A stretch of 64,000 nt of DNA, taken from Streptomyces sp. Tu 3180. Its GTDB lineage: Bacteria; Actinomycetota; Actinomycetes; Streptomycetales; Streptomycetaceae. Below are positions 31,190 to 39,352 of the stretch, piece by piece; position 1 is the stretch's first letter, and each line of letters begins with the position of its first letter. The stretch lies in NCBI RefSeq assembly GCF_009852415.1, contig NZ_WOXS01000002.1:3760001-3824000 (forward strand). The letters are read 5' to 3'. Made by a program: the position numbers and the translations under genes. The notes under the pieces were generated by a model. That model had not been told where the DNA came from. It ran no database searches and saw only the letters and a list, made by a program, of their open reading frames with translations.

Positions 31190-31195
31190 TAGGCT
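31190..31195 (+). promoter_or_regulatory. -10 of a leaderless serC promoter
   Basis: TAGGCT at 31190-31195 ends 6 nt before the GTG start at 31202, so transcription would begin at or near the start codon. The gene has no Shine-Dalgarno. Confidence 0.6.
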
Positions 31196-31201
31196 CCGGT
31201 C

Positions 31202-32320
31202 GTGGCTGAGATCCAGATTCCCGCTGACATCAAGCCCGCCGACGGTCGATTCGGCGCGGGCCCCTCCAAGGTGCGGACGGAAGCGCTGGACGCGCTGGCC
31301 GCGACCGGCACCTCCCTGATGGGCACCTCCCACCGCCAGGCCCCGGTGAAGAACCTGGTCGGCAAGGTGCGCGAGGGCATCCGCGAGCTGTTCCAGCTCC
31401 CCGACGGCTACGAGGTGATCCTCGGCAACGGCGGCTCCACCGCGTTCTGGGACATCGCGACCCACGGCCTGATCGAGAACAAGTCGCAGCACCTCAGCTT
31501 CGGCGAGTTCAGCTCCAAGTTCGCCAAGGCCGCCAAGCTCGCCCCGTGGCTCGCCGAACCCACCGTCGTCTCCTCCGACCCGGGCACGCACCCCGAGGCC
31601 GAGGCGGAGGCCGGCGTGGACGTCTACGCCTTCACCCACAACGAGACCTCCACCGGCGTCGCCATGCCGATCCGGCGCGTCGCCGGTGCCGACGAGGGCG
31701 CCCTCGTCCTCGTGGACGCCACCTCCGGCGCGGGCGGCCTCCCGGTCGACATCGCCGAGACCGACGTCTACTACTTCGCGCCGCAGAAGTCCTTCGCCGC
31801 CGACGGCGGCCTGTGGATCGGCGTGTTCTCCCCGGCCGCGATCGAACGCGCCGAGCGGATCCACGCGAGCGGACGCCACGTGCCGGAGTTCTTCTCGCTG
31901 CCCACGGCGATCGACAACTCCCGCAAGAACCAGACGTACAACACCCCGGCCCTCGCCACGCTGTTCCTGCTGAACGAGCAGCTGGAGTGGATCAACGGCC
32001 AGGGCGGTCTCGACTGGGCGGTGCGCCGTACGGCCACCTCCGCCCGCACCCTGTACGGCTGGGCGGAGGACGTGAAGTTCGCCAACCCGTTCGTCGCCGA
32101 CCCGGCCAAGCGGTCCCAGGTCATCGGCACCATCGACTTCACGGACGAGGTCGACGCCGCCGCCGTCGCCAAGGTGCTGCGCGCCAACGGCATCGTCGAC
32201 ACCGAGCCCTACCGCAAGCTCGGCCGCAACCAGCTCCGCGTCGCGATGTTCCCGGCGATCGACCCGGCCGACGTCGAGGCGCTGACGAAGTGCGTCGACC
32301 ACGTGATCGAAAGGCTCTGA
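31202..32320 (+). CDS. serC: Phosphoserine aminotransferase
   Basis: A 372-residue PLP-dependent class V aminotransferase that forms 3-phosphoserine from 3-phosphohydroxypyruvate and glutamate in serine (and PLP) biosynthesis. Signatures are RFGAGPSKVRTEALDAL, MGTSHRQAPVKNLVG, VILGNGGSTAFWD, and the PLP-lysine in YYFAPQKSFAADGGLW, followed by TYNTPALATLFLL. The actinobacterial branch (about 370 residues with the GTSHRQ motif) is shared with Mycobacterium. It is expressed from a leaderless promoter (see 31190) and ends in a perfect terminator at 32342-32373. No other ser gene is adjacent. Confidence 0.96.
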   Translation: MAEIQIPADIKPADGRFGAGPSKVRTEALDALAATGTSLMGTSHRQAPVKNLVGKVREGIRELFQLPDGYEVILGNGGSTAFWDIATHGLIENKSQHLSFGEFSSKFAKAAKLAPWLAEPTVVSSDPGTHPEAEAEAGVDVYAFTHNETSTGVAMPIRRVAGADEGALVLVDATSGAGGLPVDIAETDVYYFAPQKSFAADGGLWIGVFSPAAIERAERIHASGRHVPEFFSLPTAIDNSRKNQTYNTPALATLFLLNEQLEWINGQGGLDWAVRRTATSARTLYGWAEDVKFANPFVADPAKRSQVIGTIDFTDEVDAAAVAKVLRANGIVDTEPYRKLGRNQLRVAMFPAIDPADVEALTKCVDHVIERL

Positions 32321-32341
32321 TCACCGCTCCCGTACGACGGT

Positions 32342-32373
32342 GAGGGGCGCCCGGCGGACACCGGGCGCCCCTC
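32342..32373 (+). terminator. Terminator after serC
   Basis: Perfect 13-bp arms (GAGGGGCGCCCGG at 32342-32354; CCGGGCGCCCCTC at 32361-32373) around a 6-nt loop, 21 bp after the stop. Confidence 0.85.
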
Positions 32374-32454
32374 CTCGCTCCTCCACCACCGGCTGAGCCT
32401 CCACGAGCGGCGCACCGGCGGGCACGGAGCCCGGACCACCGGGCCGGGCACGGG

Positions 32455-33453
32455 TCATCCCCGCCGCCGCAACCGCCCCAGCCCGAACAGGACCGCGCAG
32501 ACCGCGGCGACGGCGACGAGCGCACCGGTCCCGACGCCGTCCCCGACGCCGGAGCCGTCACCGGCGGCGCCCTCGCCGTCCTGCGCGCCCCCACCGGACG
32601 AGGCACCGTCCCCCCCGCCCCCGCCGGGCGCCTCCCGGGACTCGACCGGGCTCTGCTCGCCCTCGCTCCCGTACATCAGCCGGGAGCCGTCGGCGGAGTA
32701 GCTGACGGACTCCCCCTGCCCCTGGAGCGGCACGCTCAGCCGCCCCTCGCGCCGCGGCTTCCCGCCGTTCCACGCGTAGTGGATCCCGCCGAAGTACCCG
32801 CGCACGGCGAGCCGTTCCCCGTCCGGCGAGAACGCGGCGTCGGTCGCCCACAGCTCGACGGGGGCGACCGGGCGGAAGACGTTGCCCCCGGACGCCGACA
32901 GCTCGGCGGGCCCCTCGTACAGGTGCCCGCCCTCCTCCTTCTTGTCGATGATGTAGACGCGCCCGGTCTTCGGGTGGACGAGGAGGGACTCGGCGTCGCG
33001 CGCCCCGTCGGAGTACTTCACGACGTACTGCGTGGCCCGCACGGTCCGGTCCTTCAGCTCCTTCGGCTCGGGCAGCTCGTAGATCCACACGTACGGCCAC
33101 GTCCCGCCGAGGTTGTCCCCGATGTCCCCGACGAAGATCCTGTTCCCCGGCCCGACGGCGACGGCCTCGACGTCCCGGGGGGTGCCGACGCCGGTGAGGG
33201 TGAGGCGGGCCACGGTCTCGCCGGTCGCGCCGTCGACGGCGTAGAGGTAGGGGCCGTCGTCGCTGTCGTTGTGGGTCCAGTAGACGCCGGGGTGGAGGCG
33301 GGAGGCGGCGAGTCCGCTGGACTCGGTGATGCGCGGGTCCTCGATCGTGAACGAGTCGTTCCCGTCGCCGCCTCCGTCGGCCGCGGAGGCGGCGGGAGCG
33401 GTGAGCGCGCCCACGAGGAGGGCCGCGGCGAGCAGGGCGAGAGGTCGGCGCAT
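32455..33453 (-). CDS. Secreted beta-propeller-like protein with C-terminal membrane anchor
   Basis: A 332-residue exported protein. A signal peptide (MRRPLALLAAALLVGALTAP, cleavage near ASA-AD) is followed by a propeller-like body with repeated strands (GVYWTHNDSDDGPYLYAVDG, RDVEAVAVGPGNRIFVGDIGDN, DAESLLVHPKTGRVYIIDKK, TDAAFSPDGERLAVRGYFG). A Gly/Ser/Asp-rich linker (about 275-305), a transmembrane segment (GALVAVAAVCAVLFGLG) and a basic RLRRRG tail complete it, an arrangement that anchors the protein outside the membrane. No LPXTG/LAXTG is visible, so anchoring is by the membrane helix. The IGDN and WTHNDS motifs resemble exported proteins annotated as esterase-like or TolB-like. Function unknown. 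Confidence 0.85.
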   Translation of the reverse strand: MRRPLALLAAALLVGALTAPAASAADGGGDGNDSFTIEDPRITESSGLAASRLHPGVYWTHNDSDDGPYLYAVDGATGETVARLTLTGVGTPRDVEAVAVGPGNRIFVGDIGDNLGGTWPYVWIYELPEPKELKDRTVRATQYVVKYSDGARDAESLLVHPKTGRVYIIDKKEEGGHLYEGPAELSASGGNVFRPVAPVELWATDAAFSPDGERLAVRGYFGGIHYAWNGGKPRREGRLSVPLQGQGESVSYSADGSRLMYGSEGEQSPVESREAPGGGGGDGASSGGGAQDGEGAAGDGSGVGDGVGTGALVAVAAVCAVLFGLGRLRRRG

Positions 33454-33561
33454 GCCCCAAGCCTGCCATCCGGCGCCGCAGTTCAGGGGCCGTCCCGGAT
33501 CACCCGGGCGCGTGGCCGGTCTCACACCCCGTGGACGACGGTGATCCACGATGATGAGCGG

Positions 33562-34239
33562 ATGCTCAGGTTCATGCCCGTCGGTGACTCCATGACGATC
33601 GGAAGCGCGGGCGAACACACCTGGCGCTACCGCCTGTGGCGGCACCTGTGCGGGGCGTACGGCGGGCCGTTCACCTTCGTGGGCCCGCGCGAGACGCTCT
33701 ACGACAAGTCCGCCGAGGCCCCGGTCTCGTACGAGTACGCCGAACCGGACTTCCCCCGCGGCCACCTGGCCGGCTGGGGCGAGGGCTGGCACCACCTGAC
33801 CCCGCTGATCGGGGAGGCCGTCCGCGCGCACCGGGCGGACGTGCTGCTGGTCTCCCTCGGTCTGATCGACCTCGGCTTCTACACGAACGCCGAGCAGACC
33901 GCGGACAACGTCCGCGCCTTCGTCGCCGACGCCCGCGCGGCCCGGCCGTCGGTGCACATGGTGATCATGCCGGTGCTCCACAACGTCCGCGCCGACCAGG
34001 ACGCCCCCTTCGCGGCCCAGGTCGCCCGCTTCAACGACCTCCTCGCCAAGACGGTCACGGACCTCGGCACCGACTCCTCCCCCCTCCTCCTCGCCGACCC
34101 CTCCCCCACGTACGACTTCCGCACCGACACCTACGACGGCACCCACCCCAACGAGGCCGGCGAGCACAGGATGGCGGCGGCCTTCGCGGACGCGATGTGG
34201 CGGGCCTGGGACCTGGGCGGGCCCTACGAGGCGGTGTAG
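33562..34239 (+). CDS. SGNH/GDSL-family hydrolase
   Basis: A 225-residue SGNH-fold hydrolase. Block I is VGDSMTIGSAG (catalytic Ser in GDSM) and block V is YDGTHPNEAGEHRMA (Asp-x-x-His). Block III, normally GxND, reads GLID, so its Asn oxyanion residue is not where expected. The TWRYRLWRHLC segment after block I is typical of actinobacterial carbohydrate- or ester-active members. There is no signal peptide with this start; an in-frame GTG at 33541 adds seven residues and is an alternative. It is divergent from the propeller protein. Substrate unknown. Confidence 0.85.
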   Translation: MLRFMPVGDSMTIGSAGEHTWRYRLWRHLCGAYGGPFTFVGPRETLYDKSAEAPVSYEYAEPDFPRGHLAGWGEGWHHLTPLIGEAVRAHRADVLLVSLGLIDLGFYTNAEQTADNVRAFVADARAARPSVHMVIMPVLHNVRADQDAPFAAQVARFNDLLAKTVTDLGTDSSPLLLADPSPTYDFRTDTYDGTHPNEAGEHRMAAAFADAMWRAWDLGGPYEAV

Positions 34240-34275
34240 CCGTCGGGGGCTTTCCGGCACACGCGCCCCGCCCCG

Positions 34276-34365
34276 TGTCCTGCTCACCGTGCGCATCGTC
34301 GTACCGCACGGTCCCACTCGTCCGCGGGGCGGCCGGGGAGGAGCGCCACGATGACCGTCCTCTGA
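34276..34365 (+). pseudogene. Remnant of a Uma2-gene 5' end (promoter plus MTVL-stop)
   Basis: This segment matches the promoter and 5' end of the Uma2 gene at 36125-36220: both contain CACCGTGCG-ATCGT, GGCGGCCGGGGAGGA-CGCCACG and then ATGACCGTCCT. Here the frame stops after four codons (ATG ACC GTC CTC TGA at 34351-34365). It is best read as a leftover of a duplicated Uma2 gene whose coding region was lost. Confidence 0.6.
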
Positions 34366-34413
34366 CCGGACCCCCTTGCCTGGAGCGCACTCCAGGCCGT
34401 TGGCTAGGTGTTC

Positions 34414-35406
34414 ATGAGGTACACGCAGCTCGGACGCACCGGACTCAAGGTCAGCCGCCTCGTCCTCGGGACGATGAACTTCGGTCCGCAGACCGACGAG
34501 GCCGACAGCCACGCCATCATGGACGCGGCGCTGGACGCCGGTATCAATTTCTTCGACACGGCCAATGTGTACGGCTGGGGCGAGAACAAGGGCCGTACGG
34601 AATCGATCATCGGCAACTGGTTCGCCCGGGGCGGCGGGCGGCGCGACAGGACCGTGCTCGCCACCAAGGTGTACGGGAACATGGGCCCCGACGGCGAGGC
34701 GTGGCCCAACCACGACAAGCTCTCCGCGGTGAACATCCGCCGGGCCGTCGACGCCAGCCTGAAGCGGCTGCAGACGGACTACATCGACGTCTACCAGTTC
34801 CACCACGTCGACCGCAGCACCCCGTTCGAGGAGATCTGGCAGGCGATCGACGTCCTGGTCCAGCAGGGCAAGGTCCTCTACGCCGGCTCCTCCAACTTCC
34901 CCGGCTACAAGATCGCCCAGGCCAACGAGATCGCGGCCCGGCGCGGTGGCACCATCGGGCTGGTCAGCGAGCAGTGCCTGTACAACCTCGCCGAGCGCCG
35001 CGCCGAGATGGAGGTCATCCCGGCCGCGCAGGACTACGGGCTCGGCGTCATCCCGTGGTCGCCGCTGCACGGCGGTCTGCTGGGCGGTGTGATCAAGAAG
35101 GAGGTCCAGGGCGGTCGCCGCGCCTCCGGGCGGGCCGCCGAGACGCTCGCCGACCCCGCCGCCCGCGCACGGATCCAGGCGTACGAGGACCTGCTCGACA
35201 AGCACGGCGTCGAGCCCGGTGAGGTCGCCCTGGCCTGGCTGCTCACCCGGCCCGGCGTGACCGGCCCGATCGTCGGCCCGCGCACGCGGGAGCAGCTGGA
35301 ATCGGCGCTGCGCGCGCTGGAGCTGGAGCTGGGCGAGGAGCTGCTGACCTCGCTGGACGAGATCTTCCCGGGTCCGGGGCCCTCCCCGGAGGCCTTCGCC
35401 TGGTAG
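34414..35406 (+). CDS. Aldo/keto reductase
   Basis: A 330-residue NADPH-dependent AKR with a TIM-barrel pattern. Catalytic Asp/Tyr are seen in FFDTANVYGWGENKG, Lys in VLATKVYGN and His in DVYQFHHVD; the cofactor-binding end is GPIVGPRTREQLESALRA. It resembles the AKR11/12 group (general stress protein 69/YajO-like). The ATG at 34414 is preferred over a GTG at 34408; a TAGGTG box overlaps this region, and no clear Shine-Dalgarno is seen. It lies directly downstream of the Uma2 remnant. Confidence 0.92.
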   Translation: MRYTQLGRTGLKVSRLVLGTMNFGPQTDEADSHAIMDAALDAGINFFDTANVYGWGENKGRTESIIGNWFARGGGRRDRTVLATKVYGNMGPDGEAWPNHDKLSAVNIRRAVDASLKRLQTDYIDVYQFHHVDRSTPFEEIWQAIDVLVQQGKVLYAGSSNFPGYKIAQANEIAARRGGTIGLVSEQCLYNLAERRAEMEVIPAAQDYGLGVIPWSPLHGGLLGGVIKKEVQGGRRASGRAAETLADPAARARIQAYEDLLDKHGVEPGEVALAWLLTRPGVTGPIVGPRTREQLESALRALELELGEELLTSLDEIFPGPGPSPEAFAW

Positions 35407-35438
35407 GGGCGGGCGCGGCTCGGCGGCCGGCGGCGGCG

Positions 35439-35528
35439 CTACTTTCCGAGCGCCGCCGCCAGCGCCACCACCACGAACATCAGCACGAGCGCACCGGCCA
35501 TGATCCGGTTACGGGTCTTCGGGTCCAC
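35439..35528 (-). CDS. 29-residue small membrane protein
   Basis: This frame was found by reading the minus strand between AKR and thpR. It encodes 29 residues: a basic start (VDPKTRNR), then a hydrophobic helix (IMAGALVLMFVVVALAAALG) and a final Lys. TAGGCT (minus strand) ends 7 nt before the GTG, a leaderless layout; it also starts 10 nt after the thpR stop, so read-through from thpR is possible. Codon third positions are G/C as in real Streptomyces genes. Probably a single-pass small membrane protein; function unknown. Confidence 0.65.
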   Translation of the reverse strand: MDPKTRNRIMAGALVLMFVVVALAAALGK

Positions 35529-35538
35529 GCCCCCGAGC

Positions 35539-36111
35539 CTAACCGGCCGCCCGCAGCGGCCGGCGCGCGACCGCCTCGTAGCGGGGCTGCTCGCCCGACA
35601 CGCCCGACTTCGGCAGGTTGCTGCGCACCAGTACCAGCTCGTCCACGGTCCAGGTGCGGCTCCGGAAGCCGTGCAGCGCCTCCAGGTACGGCCGGGTGTC
35701 GACGGCTTCGCGGCTGCGGGCCACCGTCAGGTGGGCCTTGTAGCGGCGGTGCTCCTCCATCGGCACCCCCGCCTTGCGCGCCGCCGCCTCGGCCCGCTCG
35801 GCCAGCAGGCGCATCGTGCGCAGGTCGCCGTCCGCGCCGGCCCACAGGGCCCTGCCGTGCCCGAACTGGCCGCCTCCGCTGAGCGCCAGCTCGAACGGCC
35901 CGGTGCGGGACGCGGCCCGCTCCAGGCGGGCGGTGAGGCCGGGCACGAGCTCGTCGTCGACCTCGCCGTAGAAGGCGAGCGTGAAGTGCCAGCCGGGGCG
36001 GCCGGTCCAGCGCAGTCCGTCCGCGCCGGGGAGCTTCCTCAGCAGGGCCACCTCGGCGGCGAGCTCGTGGACCACGTCCTCGGGGGGCAGCACGGCGGCG
36101 AAGAGTCTCAT
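35539..36111 (-). CDS. thpR: RNA 2',3'-cyclic phosphodiesterase (LigT/ThpR)
   Basis: A 190-residue 2H phosphoesterase. The two His-x-Thr motifs that define the family are HFTLAFYGEV (near 42) and HLTVARSR (near 126). It begins MRLFAAVLPPEDVV, as in family members, and ends RYEAVARRPLRAAG. The enzyme hydrolyses 2',3'-cyclic phosphates at RNA ends and can show 2'-5' ligase activity. It is divergent from the Uma2 gene (94 bp between starts), and the 29-residue membrane protein gene follows 10 bp after it. Confidence 0.93.
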   Translation of the reverse strand: MRLFAAVLPPEDVVHELAAEVALLRKLPGADGLRWTGRPGWHFTLAFYGEVDDELVPGLTARLERAASRTGPFELALSGGGQFGHGRALWAGADGDLRTMRLLAERAEAAARKAGVPMEEHRRYKAHLTVARSREAVDTRPYLEALHGFRSRTWTVDELVLVRSNLPKSGVSGEQPRYEAVARRPLRAAG

Positions 36112-36205
36112 GGAGCCAGTCTGCCGGGCGTGCTCTCGTCACCGTGCGTATCGTTGTGCTGCGCGGCCGTACGCATCGAGCGGGCGGCCGGGGAGGAACG
36201 CCACG

Positions 36206-36787
36206 ATGACCGTCCTGGAAGACAGGATCGAGACGGCCGAGAGCGGCGACGAACTCACGCTCGACACGATGTTCGAGTGGCTGGAGAAGATGCCCGTCCC
36301 CGAGGGTTACCGGACCGAGATCGTCGGGGGGCACATCTTCATGACGCCGCAGCAGGACACCCACTGGGAGATCATCGCGAACCTCTACGATCAACTGCGC
36401 ACCACGTACCCGCGCAGGCGCGTCAAGTCCGACGTCCGCATCGACCACCCGGGACACCTCAACGGCTTCGCCCCCGACGTGACCCTGCTGGCCGACGGCG
36501 CCGTCCGGGACGGCAGGGGGCTGTGGCGCTGCGAGGACGCCGAGTTCGTGGCCGAGGTGATCTCCCGGAGGACCGCCGGCAACGACTACGGCCCCAAGAA
36601 GGACACCTACGCCGCCGCCGGCGTCCCCGTGCACCTGATCGTGGACCCGTACACCGCCGAGTGGCACCTGCACAGCGTGCCGGAGGACGGCAAGTACCAC
36701 GTCGAGGTCGGCTTCGGCGCCGACGTCGACCTGACCGGGACGGCCGTCGGCCTCGTCCTCGGGACCGGCGGCTTCCCCCGCGACTGA
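36206..36787 (+). CDS. Uma2-family (restriction-endonuclease-fold) protein
   Basis: A 193-residue DUF820/Uma2 protein. It has the PD-(D/E)xK-like core: EIVGGHIFMTP, SDVRIDHPGHLNGFAPDVTLLA (Asp in PDV) and AEFVAEVISRRTAGNDYGPKKDTYAAAGVP (E-V-I and downstream Lys). Many Streptomyces genomes carry dozens of these; no in vivo role is established. The upstream region with GGGGAGGA before the ATG is repeated as a remnant at 34276-34365. It is convergent with the MFS gene, only 13 bp apart. Confidence 0.9.
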   Translation: MTVLEDRIETAESGDELTLDTMFEWLEKMPVPEGYRTEIVGGHIFMTPQQDTHWEIIANLYDQLRTTYPRRRVKSDVRIDHPGHLNGFAPDVTLLADGAVRDGRGLWRCEDAEFVAEVISRRTAGNDYGPKKDTYAAAGVPVHLIVDPYTAEWHLHSVPEDGKYHVEVGFGADVDLTGTAVGLVLGTGGFPRD

Positions 36788-36800
36788 CCGCCCCGCCGCC

Positions 36801-38165
36801 CTACGCCGACGGCACCGGTGCCCCCCGCCGTTCCCGCGGCACGAACCGCACCCGCGGGTGGCCGCGGTGCCAGCCGACCGACAGGCGGAGCCCGCCGGTC
36901 CTGGCCAGGATCAGGCCGATCACGGCCGCCGCGGCCATCGCGACCGCGCCGCCCGCGGCGAGGCCGGCCCGGGCGCCGTGGGTGTCGGTGATCCAGCCGA
37001 CGATCGGGGCGCCGACGGGCGAGCCGCCGAGGAAGACCATCATGTACAGGGCCATGACGCGGCCCCGCACGGCCGGGTCGGTGGACATCTGGATGCTGGT
37101 GTTGGTGGTGACGTTGACCGTCATGGCGAACAGGCCGATGGGGACCATCAGCAGGGCGAACACCCACAGGGCCGGTGCCCCGGCGGCCAGGATCTCCAGC
37201 GCGCCGAAGGCCAGCGCGGCGAGGATGAGCAGTCGCAGCCGGGCCGTGCCGCGCCGGGCGGCGAGCAGTGCGCCGGCCACGGAGCCGACCGCCATCAGGG
37301 TGTTGAACATGCTGTAGGCGCCCGCTCCCCCGTGGAAGACGTCGTCGGCGAAGGCCGAGAGGTAGACGGGGAAGTTGAACGCGAAGGTGCCGATGAAGCC
37401 GACCAGGACGATCGGCCAGATCAGCTCGGGACGCCCGGCGACGTAGCGCAGGCCCTCCCGCAGCTGTCCCTTGCCGCGCGGAGCGCGCTCGACGGTGTGC
37501 AGTTCGCGGGCGCGCATCAGCAGCAGGCCGGTGAGCGGCGCGACGAAGGACAGGCCGTTGAGGAGGAACGCCCAGCCCGTCCCGACGCCGGTGATCAGCA
37601 GGCCCGCGACGGCGGGTCCGACCAGGCGGGCGGACTGGAAGTTGGCGGAGTTCAGGCTGACCGCGTTCTGCAGCCGGCCGGGGCCGACGAGCTCGGCGAC
37701 GAAGGACTGGCGGGCCGGGTTGTCGACGACCGTGGCGAGGCCGAGGGCGAAGGCGGCGACGTAGATGTGCCAGACCTCGACCCGGCCGGTCAGCGTGAGG
37801 ACGGCGAGCACGATCGCGGTGAGGGCCATCGCGCACTGGGTGACGAACAGCGTGGGGCGCTTGCGCAGACGGTCGACGAGGACGCCGCCGTACAGGCCGA
37901 ACAGCAGCATCGGCAGGAACTGCAGGGCCGTGGTGATGCCGACGGCGGCGGCGGAGCCGGTGAGGCTGAGCACCAGCCAGTCCTGGGCGATGCGCTGCAT
38001 CCAGGTGCCGATGTTGGAGACCACCTGGCCGAGGAAGAACAGGCGGTAGTTCCTGATCCTCAGCGAGGAGAACATCGAGGACCCGCGGGGGGCGGTCTCG
38101 GGGGCGGCGGGGGTGTCGTGGGGGGTAGGTGCGGGGGCGGAAGCTGCTCCGGGTCCCGGACTCAA
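36801..38165 (-). CDS. MFS transporter (TTG start)
   Basis: A 454-residue major facilitator with about 12 hydrophobic segments. Family features: NYRLFFLGQVVSNIGTWMQRIAQDWLVLSLTG (MFS_3/enterobactin-exporter-like start), LYGGVLVDRLRKRPTLF (cytoplasmic loop 2-3 motif with Arg-Lys), and the second half after ERAPRGKGQLREGLRYV. The first 30 residues are Pro/Ala-rich. The frame begins at TTG (38163-38165), with an ideal AGGAGG about 9 nt before it; internal ATG at 38075 has none, so TTG is the probable start. It lies 34 bp after the MarR gene, which likely represses both. Substrate probably a toxic compound (inference). Confidence 0.9.
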   Translation of the reverse strand: MSPGPGAASAPAPTPHDTPAAPETAPRGSSMFSSLRIRNYRLFFLGQVVSNIGTWMQRIAQDWLVLSLTGSAAAVGITTALQFLPMLLFGLYGGVLVDRLRKRPTLFVTQCAMALTAIVLAVLTLTGRVEVWHIYVAAFALGLATVVDNPARQSFVAELVGPGRLQNAVSLNSANFQSARLVGPAVAGLLITGVGTGWAFLLNGLSFVAPLTGLLLMRARELHTVERAPRGKGQLREGLRYVAGRPELIWPIVLVGFIGTFAFNFPVYLSAFADDVFHGGAGAYSMFNTLMAVGSVAGALLAARRGTARLRLLILAALAFGALEILAAGAPALWVFALLMVPIGLFAMTVNVTTNTSIQMSTDPAVRGRVMALYMMVFLGGSPVGAPIVGWITDTHGARAGLAAGGAVAMAAAAVIGLILARTGGLRLSVGWHRGHPRVRFVPRERRGAPVPSA

Positions 38166-38199
38166 AGGGGTTCGCCTCCTAGCTGCTGCTGCGGTGTTC

Positions 38200-38637
38200 C
38201 TACAGGTGCGCGAGTTTCTCCAGCACGGGGGCGGCGGCGCGCAGTTTCGCCCACTCGTCCTCGTCGAGGCCCTCGACCAGCGACGCCAGGAAGGCGTTCC
38301 GCTTGCGGCGGCTCTCCTCGAGCATCGCCTCCGCCTGTTCGGTCTGCGTCACGACCTTCTGGCGCCGGTCGTCGGGGTGCGGCTCCAGCCGGACGAGCCC
38401 CTTGGCCTCCAGCAGGGCCACGATGCGGGTCATCGAGGGCGGCTGGACGTGCTCCTTGCGGGCGAGTTCGCCCGGGGTGGCCCGCCCGCAGCGGGCCAGG
38501 GTGCCGAGCACCGACATCTCGGTGGGGCTGAGCGACTCGTCGACGCGCTGGTGCTTGAGCCGACGGGACAGCCGCATCACGGCGGATCGGAGGGCGTTCA
38601 CGGCGGCTGCGTCGTCGCCATGGCTGAAGTCCGGCAT
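38200..38637 (-). CDS. MarR-family regulator
   Basis: A 145-residue MarR protein. The winged HTH is visible (LSPTEMSVLGTLARCGRATPGELARKEHVQPPSMTRIVALLEAKGLVRLEPHPDDRRQKVV, with the conserved D-x-R in DDRR of the wing). It has no Shine-Dalgarno; TACGCT on the minus strand ends 7 nt before the ATG, so the mRNA is likely leaderless. The downstream MFS gene suggests control of efflux. The operator at 38642-38668 overlaps its -10. Confidence 0.92.
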   Translation of the reverse strand: MPDFSHGDDAAAVNALRSAVMRLSRRLKHQRVDESLSPTEMSVLGTLARCGRATPGELARKEHVQPPSMTRIVALLEAKGLVRLEPHPDDRRQKVVTQTEQAEAMLEESRRKRNAFLASLVEGLDEDEWAKLRAAAPVLEKLAHL

Positions 38638-38641
38638 GTTC

Positions 38642-38668
38642 GTTAGCGTAACTCATTACCCTCGCTAA
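38642..38668. promoter_or_regulatory. MarR operator/promoter
   Basis: TTAGCG (38643-38648) and CGCTAA (38663-38668) are arms of an inverted repeat spaced by 14 nt; GTTA-GCG-TAAC (38642-38652) is a second nested one. It overlaps the predicted -10 of the MarR gene, so autoregulation is likely. Confidence 0.55.
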
Positions 38669-38720
38669 GGACTACCCGGGGTGGGCCCCGCCGCCCGTGA
38701 CTCCGGCCACGGACACCCGA

Positions 38721-38744
38721 GATCACTCATAAGAGTGATCTTTT
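38721..38744 (+). other. Perfect hairpin followed by TTTT
   Basis: GATCACTC (38721-38728) and GAGTGATC (38733-38740) flank an ATAA loop, and TTTT follows. As a plus-strand terminator it would have no gene upstream; it may be an operator for the RHH gene that starts 50 bp downstream, or the end of an antisense transcript. Confidence 0.4.
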
Positions 38745-38792
38745 CGCGGAACGTCACACATCGCACCGCGAAATGCGGCAACGCTCGTGCCC

Positions 38793-38975
38793 ATGGGGAC
38801 CGACGTGCTCAGCCTGCGCATGGACCACGAGCTGCTGGAACGGCTCCGGCACCATGCCGCCAAACGCGGCATGAGCGTCCAGGACTATGTCGTCCGGACG
38901 CTCATGCGCGATGACTTCGACCAGCGGTTCCAGGCCGCCGTCGAGGAGACGGAGAAGTTCTACGGCGTCACCTGA
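38793..38975 (+). CDS. Ribbon-helix-helix (CopG/Arc-type) small protein
   Basis: A 60-residue protein beginning MGTDVLSLRMDHELLERL: an N-terminal beta strand with alternating residues followed by two helices (KRGMSVQDYVVRTLMRDDF), the RHH DNA-binding fold. The C-terminal tail (FQAAVEETEKFYGVT) is short. An upstream GTG at 38787 adds two residues. No toxin gene follows: the next frame is the DUF1330 gene in convergent orientation, overlapping the stop region by 16 bp. It is probably a stand-alone regulator or an orphan antitoxin; the hairpin 50 bp upstream could be its operator. Confidence 0.8.
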   Translation: MGTDVLSLRMDHELLERLRHHAAKRGMSVQDYVVRTLMRDDFDQRFQAAVEETEKFYGVT

Positions 38976-39304
38976 CCCCGTACCGCCTGCGCGGTGCGGG
39001 CCGGGTCGTAGTCCGCGGGCACGCCCTCGACCAGGATGATGTCGCCCTCGATGTGCCGCGAGCGCAGCGGTGCGATCTCCCGGTAGGCCGGGGAGTCCCA
39101 CCAGGCCCGCGCCTCGGCGATCCCGGGGAAGCCGATCACCACGACGTGCCCGGGCCAGTCGCCCTCCTTCACCTCGTGCTGTGCGCCGTGGACGAGGAAG
39201 CGGCCGCCGTGCGGCTCGAAGGTGGCGGTGATGCGCTCGATGTACTCGGCGATCTCCGGGTGCGCGGCGGCCTCCCGCAGGTGGGCTATGGCATAGGCGG
39301 GCAT
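38960..39304 (-). CDS. DUF1330 protein
   Basis: A 114-residue dimeric alpha/beta ferredoxin-like-fold protein of the DUF1330 family (MPAYAIAHLREA, EYIERITATFEPHGGRFLVHG, VVVIGFPGIAEARAWWDSPAYREIAPLR). GAAGGA lies 5 nt before the ATG at 39304. It overlaps the RHH gene tail-to-tail by 16 bp. Function unknown for the family; members occur near stress and catabolic genes. Confidence 0.9.
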   Translation of the reverse strand: MPAYAIAHLREAAAHPEIAEYIERITATFEPHGGRFLVHGAQHEVKEGDWPGHVVVIGFPGIAEARAWWDSPAYREIAPLRSRHIEGDIILVEGVPADYDPARTAQAVRGQVTP

Positions 39305-39352
39305 GGTGTCCTTCCGGTCGGTGGGGTTCCGTGCTCCACCGGATCGTGACAC

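Noticed and set aside
38787..38975. Toxin-antitoxin pair with the RHH protein
   Set aside because: No toxin gene follows; the adjacent gene is a convergent DUF1330 protein.
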